Origin: DATARH01 sp050246595
GTDB lineage: Bacteria; Pseudomonadota; Alphaproteobacteria; ATCC43930; CGMCC-115725
DNA length: 11,604 bases
Direction of reading: 5' to 3'
NCBI GenBank assembly: GCA_050246595.1
Contig: JBFWVT010000116.1
Location: 1-11,604, forward strand
Shown: piece after piece, positions 7,234 through 11,604 of the stretch
How positions within the stretch are numbered: position 1 is the stretch's first letter
Layout: every line of letters starts with the position of its first letter
Program-made: the position numbers and the translations under genes
The notes under the pieces: generated by a model
What the model saw: only the letters and a program-made list of their open reading frames with translations
The model's database searches: none
Told to the model about the DNA's origin: nothing

Positions 7234-8286
7234 TCAAGGCTGATCGCCGCCCGCCGGCCGCGGCGGGTAGACATGCTCCCGCCCGTCCGGGTCGGTGACG
7301 ATCCACTCCCCCTTCGTGCCGCTTGGCCTCGCCGCGCTCGGCCCCACCGGCACCTTTCCCCAGCCGCCCGGTATGTCGAGCACATAACCCGGCTGGCACA
7401 ACCCGGAAATCCGGCCGCGCAGCGCCCCGACCAGTTTTTGTCCCTCGTCGATCCCGAGCCGGAAATGCCCGGTCCCCGGCGCCAGATCGGGATGGTGCAG
7501 GTAATAGGGCTTGACCCGCATCGCGACGAGACCGCGGAACAGGGCTTCGAGCACCGCAGCGTCGTCATTGACGCCGCGCAATAAGACGCTCTGCGACAGC
7601 ACCGGGATGCCGGCGCGCACCAGCCTGCCGACCGAATCGCGCATCGCCGGCGTCAGCTCGCGCGGATGGTTGGCGTGGACGACGACATAAACCGCCGTCT
7701 CGGCTCCCAGCGCCTCGATCAGATCGGCCCCGACCCGCCCCGGCTCGGCGACCGGCACGCGGGTATGAAAGCGGATCACCGCGACATGCGCGATTCGGTC
7801 GAGCCGCCGCACGATCTCGCCGACCCGGCGCGGCGACAGCAGAAACGGATCGCCGCCGGTGACGATCACCTCCCAGATTTCGGGGTGCTGCTCGACATAG
7901 GCGAAAGCGCGGTCGAGCGCGTCGGCGGCCAGAACGCCGTCGCCCTGCCCGACCTGCTCGCGGCGGAAACAGAAGCGGCAATAGACCGGGCAAATGAGGA
8001 TCGGCTTCAGCAACACCCGATCGGGGTAGCGGTGGACGATGCCGGGCACCGGCGAATGAGCTTCGTCGCCGATCGGGTCGGGCCGATCCTGCGGGTTCTC
8101 GGTCAATTCGGCGGCATCGGGCACGAATTGCGCCGAGATCGGATCGGCCGGATCGGCGGGATCGATCAGCGCCGCCATATCGTCGGTAATCGCGACCGAG
8201 AACCGCTCCGCGACAAGGCGCAACTCCCCGGCCCGCTCCGGAGCGACAAGACCGCGTTCGATGAGATCAGAGGCGCGTGCGCTCAT
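7234..8286 (-). CDS. KamA/EpmB-like radical SAM lysine 2,3-aminomutase family protein
   Basis: A 350-residue radical SAM enzyme. ATG 8286-8284 follows the strong ribosome-binding site GGAAGGAGCGA, which fixes the start although the frame is open 15 codons further up. The cluster motif is C99-PVY-C103-RF-C106 inside KPILICPVYCRFCFRRE. VTGGDPF follows the SAM-binding region, and K259 in MRVKPYYLHHPD is the PLP-binding lysine of lysine 2,3-aminomutase. The length is close to EpmB and well below catabolic KamA (about 416), so it belongs to the short 'lysine-2,3-aminomutase-like' group. In such proteins the known role is converting lysine to (R)-beta-lysine for EpmA to attach to elongation factor P. 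No epmA or efp is adjacent here, so that role is an inference. Its upstream side borders the accessory region. Confidence 0.85.
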   Translation of the reverse strand: MSARASDLIERGLVAPERAGELRLVAERFSVAITDDMAALIDPADPADPISAQFVPDAAELTENPQDRPDPIGDEAHSPVPGIVHRYPDRVLLKPILICPVYCRFCFRREQVGQGDGVLAADALDRAFAYVEQHPEIWEVIVTGGDPFLLSPRRVGEIVRRLDRIAHVAVIRFHTRVPVAEPGRVGADLIEALGAETAVYVVVHANHPRELTPAMRDSVGRLVRAGIPVLSQSVLLRGVNDDAAVLEALFRGLVAMRVKPYYLHHPDLAPGTGHFRLGIDEGQKLVGALRGRISGLCQPGYVLDIPGGWGKVPVGPSAARPSGTKGEWIVTDPDGREHVYPPRPAGGDQP

Positions 8287-8346
8287 TCGCTCCTTCCGCT
8301 TCCGCCTGGGCCATGTCGCATTCGGCAACATATAGGAATGGAAGCC

Positions 8347-8432
8347 TTGCAGGATGGGCTGAGCCAGGGCGATGTCCCTCGATGCCGATCAGACACGTGA
8401 TGGGCTTCGCTCCGCTCAAGCGCATCTTACAA
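8347..8432. repeat. Imperfect inverted repeat (REP-like) at the island boundary
   Basis: TTGCAGGATGGGCTGAGC (8347-8364) pairs imperfectly with GCTCAAGCGCATCTTACAA (8414-8432). The right half, with GATGGGCTTCGCTCCGCTCA, resembles a widespread proteobacterial intergenic repeat theme. It occupies much of the 186-bp gap upstream of the KamA-like gene, and base composition drops sharply just to its right. Confidence 0.5.
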
Positions 8433-8472
8433 GCTACTGCTAGCGACATTAAAGTTCTTAATAGAGAAACGA

Positions 8473-8832
8473 TTAGTTTAACTGATGTTTGATGTTGGGA
8501 CGGCGACACATCCATTCATCTAGGTTGGCGCGATCCAATGCTGGGTGCAGCAATTTTATATCCTCGATAGTACCTAAGAATGCGACTCCTTCATTAAAAA
8601 AGCAGCGGTCAAACGTCGTCCTCGACAAAAGTACGGCACCAGTTATGGGAACTCCATCTAGCAGAGGAGTCAAAGACATTCTCGGGTCGTTTGGTACACT
8701 GCAAAAATTTATGTCATTGTTATTCCCCAGTTTTAGAAATACGGGCCCTTCTATAATGCATTCACGGAATATCGTTTGAACGATAACTTGTTCTTTTCCT
8801 CGAACAAGATCAGCAATAAAGACCGTCTCCAT
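8473..8832 (-). CDS. Hypothetical protein, AT-rich, possible small beta-helix protein
   Basis: A 119-codon frame from ATG 8832-8830 (AAAAGAG about six bases upstream) to TAA 8475-8473. I do not assign a family. Its FRECIIEGP and FDRCFFNEGVAFLGT segments alternate phenylalanine or isoleucine with cysteine and glycine. They resemble small uncharacterised proteins with a short beta-helical or pentapeptide-like core seen in alphaproteobacterial accessory regions; that likeness is from memory. No signal peptide or membrane segment is visible. Its AT-rich codon use is unlike that of the genes to the left, pointing to transfer with the accessory block. It is flanked by the boundary repeat and the end of the IS630 remnant. 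It could be cargo or an orphan defence or regulatory gene; the function is unknown. Confidence 0.6.
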   Translation of the reverse strand: METVFIADLVRGKEQVIVQTIFRECIIEGPVFLKLGNNNDINFCSVPNDPRMSLTPLLDGVPITGAVLLSRTTFDRCFFNEGVAFLGTIEDIKLLHPALDRANLDEWMCRRPNIKHQLN

Positions 8833-8882
8833 ATAATACTCTTTTCTACTAACTCGAACCGCAAATATGTAACATTGTAGTT

Positions 8883-9440
8883 TTACGCGGCATAGCGGAC
8901 GGTCGGGGCCTGAAAGAAAGCGCGTATCTTGGCGGGACAGCGTTGCAGACTTCGCATGTAGGAGGTCAGGCTGGACTTGAGCGCAGCCTTGTCCTTTGGC
9001 GTGCGACGGCGCGCCATCGCCTGCTTGAGATCATTATTGAGGAATTCGTCGGGATTGTGCTCGGGGGCATAAGGCGGCAGATAGAAGAGCTCGATCCGGT
9101 CGGTATTGTCTTGCACCCAGGCGGTGACCCGGCGCGCCCGGTGGACCGGCAGATTGTCGACGATGACGAACAGCTTGCGGTCAGCCTCGCGGATCAGGCG
9201 GCGCAGGAAACTGAGAAAGATCGTCGTGTTGAGCGCCCCTTCATAGATCATGAAGCGCAGCTTGCCCTGATTGGTCAGGCTGGAAATCATTGACTGCTAC
9301 AAGCGCTTGACCGATCGCCGGATGACCGGGGTGTGTCCCCTGGGAGCAAAGCTGCGGCCGTAATTGGCCCGACTGGATTGGCCAGACTGGACAGGCCGGT
9401 CTCGTCGGCCCACTGGATTTCGCAGCCTTGCGCCTTGGCT
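8883..9440 (-). pseudogene. Decayed IS630-family transposase (5' truncated, frameshifted, internal TAG)
   Basis: Conceptual minus-strand reading starts AKAQGCEIQWADETGLSS at about 9440 and carries the first catalytic Asp (WADETG). After a shift it continues ANYGRSFAPRGHTPVIRR, reaches TAG at 9299-9297, and then runs MISSLTNQGKLRF, FVIVDNLPVH (second Asp), YAPEHNPDEFLNNDLKQ (catalytic Glu) and APTVRYAA with TAA at 8885-8883. The shift is explained by the 14-bp tandem duplication at 9364-9391: removing one copy restores a single frame. The N-terminal helix-turn-helix half is missing, because the similarity stops where methyltransferase coding sequence begins on the other strand. The 135-codon tail from ATG 9290 is open but cannot be a working transposase. 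I see no clear terminal repeats. Confidence 0.85.
9364..9391. repeat. 14-bp tandem duplication that frameshifts the IS630 transposase
   Basis: TTGGCCCGACTGGA (9364-9377) is followed at once by TTGGCCAGACTGGA (9378-9391), with one base different. Fourteen is not a multiple of three. Deleting either copy makes the minus-strand transposase read continuously as DETGLSS-(one residue)-ANYGRSFAPRG, the normal family sequence. Confidence 0.85.
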
Positions 9441-9441
9441 T

Positions 9442-11104
9442 TTTAACTCGCAGGCGGATTATAATATACTTTACAAATCGCCGGAACGGGACGACGATGC
9501 ACAATATCAGGCATTCCAAGATTCATGGAGATGGGGGCAGGCCGCGAACGAATGCTATCATGCCTTAATGAGCAGCGACTCTCCGGCGACCGAAATTATA
9601 GTCGCATTACGAGCATTCATGCGCGAAAGCGATATGATGGCCTATTTAACTACGATGACCGTTCGCTTGATTGAAATGCATCGTATTTTGAAGCCAACCG
9701 GCAGCCTATACCTACACTGCGACTCAACCGCCTGTCACTATCTCAAAATCATACTTGATCGTGTTTTCGGGTCGCAGGCTTTTCGCAACGAAATAATATG
9801 GAAACGATCTCATGCTCACAATGACGGGAAGCAGGGCGCGCGGCACTTTGGGCGCATCACTGATTCGATATTGTTTTACACCAAATCATCCAAATATGTT
9901 TGGAATAGGATTTATCGCCCTTACGATCAAAAATATATAGATAGAGATTATCGACGAATTGACGAGAATGGGCGCCGCTATCGAATTAGCGATATGCGAG
10001 GACCAGGTGGCGCAGAAAAAGGAAATCCATATTATGAGGTGATGGGGGTATCGCGCTATTGGGCTTACAGTAAAGCAGCAATGGAAGAGCTGATTAAGCA
10101 AGGCCGGGTCGTGCAGACGCGACCGGGGGCGGTTCCGCAATTAAAGCGTTATCTGGACGAGATGCCCGGAATGCCCGTTCAAAAACCTCTGGGATGATCT
10201 TCCGATAATCAACAATAGATCAAAAGAATGGCTAGGATATCAAACGCAAAAGCCGCTCTCTCTTCTCCAACGTATTATTTCCGCCTCAAGCAACCCCAGC
10301 GATCTTGTCCTTGATCCATTTTGCGGATGCGGGACCGCGATTGAAGCAGCCGCTATTCTTGGGCGTCGCTGGATCGGGATTGATATAACTGTTCTTGCGT
10401 TAGATGTGGCGGAGAAACGCCTGAATAGATGGCGCGGTCTTAGGCGTGGCGTCGATTATGAGATAACTGGCATACCGCGAGACATTACGGGCGCAAAAAA
10501 ACTCTTTGAGACCAGCCCTCATCAATTTCAATTATGGGCGTTGACTTTGGTGGATGCGCAAGCGTGCGAGGGAGGCAAGAAGGGAGCAGATGCGGGCGTT
10601 GACGGAATTATCTATTTTCAGGATAGCGGAAGTGAGACGGGCCGTGCGATTGTTTCAGTTAAGGGTGGCGAGCGCGTCGGCCCCACAATGATCCGCGACC
10701 TCATAGGCACTGTTGAAAACGAGCGGGCAAGAGCTGGCGTTTTTGTGACACTTACTCCCCCGACTCCAAAAATGGAAGAAGCCGCCAATGCGGCTGGGCT
10801 GGTTGAAGGGGGGCGGCTCATCCCTAAAATTCAAATCAGAACAGTTGCCGATCTTTTACGGCACCAGAAGCCCGATCTCCCACCAGTTTATGACGTGCTA
10901 TCGGCAGCGACGGCAGCACGTCGCGCCGCGCAAATTCGGCCGCAGCTATCGCCAACCCCAGAACAATTACGCCGCCAGCCGGAATTGCCGCCTATGTCGC
11001 TGCCGGGCGGTGCGGCGGAATCGCATCGGCCCCAACCAGCTCTCCCTTTGGACGAACCGTTGCTGACTAATCCACAGGGGTTTCGTTCTCGCCGAAGGTC
11101 CTGA
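9442..11104 (+). pseudogene. Broken DNA methyltransferase fused to Mrr-type restriction endonuclease domain
   Basis: Reading starts FNSQADYNILY, the sequence that normally follows the DPP of the catalytic motif IV (DPPF-NS-ADYN) in this family of N6/N4 DNA methyltransferases. Everything before it is absent, and the bases to the left belong to the IS630 remnant. Then come LKPTGSLYLHCD, HFGRITDSILFYTKS and a target-recognition part. A frame break follows in the A-run 10181-10185: five As, where four would read MPVQNLWDDLPIINN. In the next frame are WLGYQTQKP, the SAM motif DPFCGCGT (10313-10336) and GIDITVLALDVAEKRL. Motif order IV before I indicates a beta-class enzyme. The C-terminal part (about 10500-10850) resembles an Mrr_cat nuclease: GADAGVDGIIYF (Asp at 10601-10603), IVSVKGG (Lys at 10661-10663), IRDLIGTVE. 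It would have been a one-polypeptide restriction-modification enzyme. TGA is at 11102-11104. Confidence 0.85.
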
Positions 11105-11116
11105 GCTGCTCCATCG

Positions 11117-11347
11117 CTAATCGCCGTTTAGATGGAGGGTGTTGACGCCGATCGCTTCTAGGCATTGCAGGAAGAAAACGGCCGTGAAACCGCCGCGCGA
11201 GATTTTGTTCGCAATGTTCCGCTCGGTGTCCTTGACGCCGATCGCTTCTAACCGGTCCGCAAGGTCCTTGTAACTGAGATTCCGGCGCTTCAATCCGCCT
11301 CGGATCATCCCCTTGGCCTGAGCTTGCCAATCGTCTGTCGTCTTCAT
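11117..11347 (-). CDS. DUF6471-domain small protein next to IS1595 transposase
   Basis: A 76-residue protein from ATG 11347-11345; the frame also allows ATG 11383 and TTG 11407. I prefer 11347 because the family-like part begins at once (DDWQAQAKGMIRGGLKRRN). It continues LSYKDLADRLEAIGVKDTERNIANKISRGGFTAVFFLQCLEAIGVNTLHL, which I recognise as DUF6471: a small helical domain whose 'YKDLA..L...G....E..I..KI.RG.F' pattern resembles a helix-turn-helix DNA-binding protein. From memory, such genes are often found beside IS1595-family transposases, as here, so it may regulate the element or be its passenger gene. No strong ribosome-binding site precedes any of the three starts. It is convergent with the methyltransferase remnant (12-bp gap) and divergent from the transposase. 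Role is inferred. Confidence 0.75.
   Translation of the reverse strand: MKTTDDWQAQAKGMIRGGLKRRNLSYKDLADRLEAIGVKDTERNIANKISRGGFTAVFFLQCLEAIGVNTLHLNGD
11142..11250. repeat. 19-bp direct repeat inside the DUF6471 gene
   Basis: TTGACGCCGATCGCTTCTA occurs identically at 11142-11160 and 11232-11250, 90 bp apart and in the same codon frame. Both copies encode LEAIGV followed by K or N. Identity at every third base suggests recent duplication or gene conversion rather than protein-level constraint alone. Confidence 0.8.
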
Positions 11348-11383
11348 CGGTTCGTCATCGGTTGCGGTGGAGAAAAGCACCAT

Positions 11384-11450
11384 ATCCGATGATTTTTCCG
11401 TTGCCAAACCCGATCATCATCGCTAAATTCGATGATAGTAATCATCGGAT
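11384..11450. promoter_or_regulatory. Operator-like cluster of CGATGAT inverted repeats between divergent genes
   Basis: The outer arms ATCCGATGATT (11384-11394) and AATCATCGGAT (11440-11450) are perfectly complementary. A second pair, ATCATCG (11416-11422) and CGATGAT (11430-11436), lies inside. The cluster separates DUF6471 from the IS1595-type transposase, whose ATG is at 11457, six bases past the right arm. It could be an operator bound by the DUF6471 product, part of the IS terminus, or both. I did not find a clear -35/-10 pair. Confidence 0.55.
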
Positions 11451-11456
11451 ACGGCG

Positions 11457-11604
11457 ATGGCCCAACACTTCCTTCTCTCAGCAGCCGCCCGGACGCTCAC
11501 GCTGGCAGCGGTTGCACGTATGTCAGATGAGAAGGCCGAGCGGGTCTTTATCCGGCTCCGCTGGTCCGACAATGACGGCAACGTCTATTGCCCGCACTGC
11601 GGCT
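11457..11604 (+). CDS. IS1595-family transposase, N-terminal part (cut by window end)
   Basis: ATG 11457 opens a frame that runs off the window after 49 codons. It begins MAQHFLLSAAARTLTLAAVA and reaches WSDNDGNVYCPHCG (Cys45, Cys48). This is the N-terminal zinc-ribbon region of IS1595 (ISXO2-like) transposases, whose catalytic DDE-type domain would follow outside the window. The start is supported by the conserved MAQHFLLSAAARTL opening; the upstream ribosome-binding site is weak. The gene is divergent from DUF6471 across 109 bp of repeat-dense sequence. Whether the element is intact cannot be seen. Confidence 0.85.
   Translation, partial: MAQHFLLSAAARTLTLAAVARMSDEKAERVFIRLRWSDNDGNVYCPHCG

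Noticed and set aside
4535..7243. A 902-codon open frame on the plus strand
   Set aside because: It runs antisense to the SDR and amidohydrolase genes, both of which have complete family motifs. Its translation is rich in Arg, His and Pro, as expected of an antisense frame in high-GC DNA.
8883..9290. The 135-codon minus-strand frame as a small intact gene
   Set aside because: It is the C-terminal half of an IS630 transposase lacking the first catalytic Asp and the DNA-binding domain.
10406..11104. The C-terminal half of the methyltransferase fusion as a separate intact gene
   Set aside because: Its first Met (MAEKRLNRW) lies inside the methyltransferase helix after the SAM motif, and coding similarity continues upstream in the same frame to the A5 frameshift.
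11384..11450. CRISPR-like array from repeated CGATGAT
   Set aside because: Repeats are 7-11 bp, in both orientations, with irregular short spacing; this fits an operator or IS end, not CRISPR.

Overview
The window looks like a high-GC alphaproteobacterial chromosome segment joined to a mobile or accessory region. The alphaproteobacterial placement is an inference from gene types (ScsB/DsbD-like, ROK kinase of the polyphosphate-glucokinase type, short KamA-like protein, DUF6471 with an IS1595 transposase); no rRNA or other phylogenetic marker is present. I see no tRNA, rRNA or CRISPR array.

Left edge (1-386): the last 52 codons of an IS5-family transposase and a probable IS terminus, then a gene-free stretch with a decayed copy of a palindromic repeat. 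Chromosomal block (387-8286): a DUF2272 lipoprotein and a ROK-family sugar kinase, both minus strand; a divergent plus-strand ScsB/DsbD-type membrane thiol-disulfide reductase; then three minus-strand genes: an SDR oxidoreductase, a D-aminoacylase-type amidohydrolase, and a KamA/EpmB-like radical SAM aminomutase. The gaps in this block are rich in palindromes and direct repeats of REP type, and the 3' end of the kinase gene carries a 15-bp tandem repeat. The genes do not form one obvious pathway. The clearest two-gene units are DUF2272 + ROK and SDR + amidohydrolase, and each pair is separated by more than 130 bp.

Accessory block (about 8340-11604): base composition falls visibly. It holds an AT-rich orphan gene of 119 codons and a decayed IS630 transposase (5' truncated, frameshifted by a 14-bp tandem duplication, plus an in-frame TAG). 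Next is the remains of a large DNA methyltransferase fused to an Mrr-type restriction endonuclease domain. Its first part was lost exactly at the catalytic DPPF motif where it abuts the IS630 remnant, and an extra A in a run of five breaks the reading frame further on. The block ends with a small DUF6471 protein divergent from the start of an IS1595-family transposase; the spacer between them is full of CGATGAT/ATCATCG inverted repeats that look like an operator or IS terminus.

The most interesting parts are the broken methyltransferase-nuclease fusion with a readable decay history, and the DUF6471/IS1595 pair with its repeat-dense shared control region. I found no convincing wholly new system.
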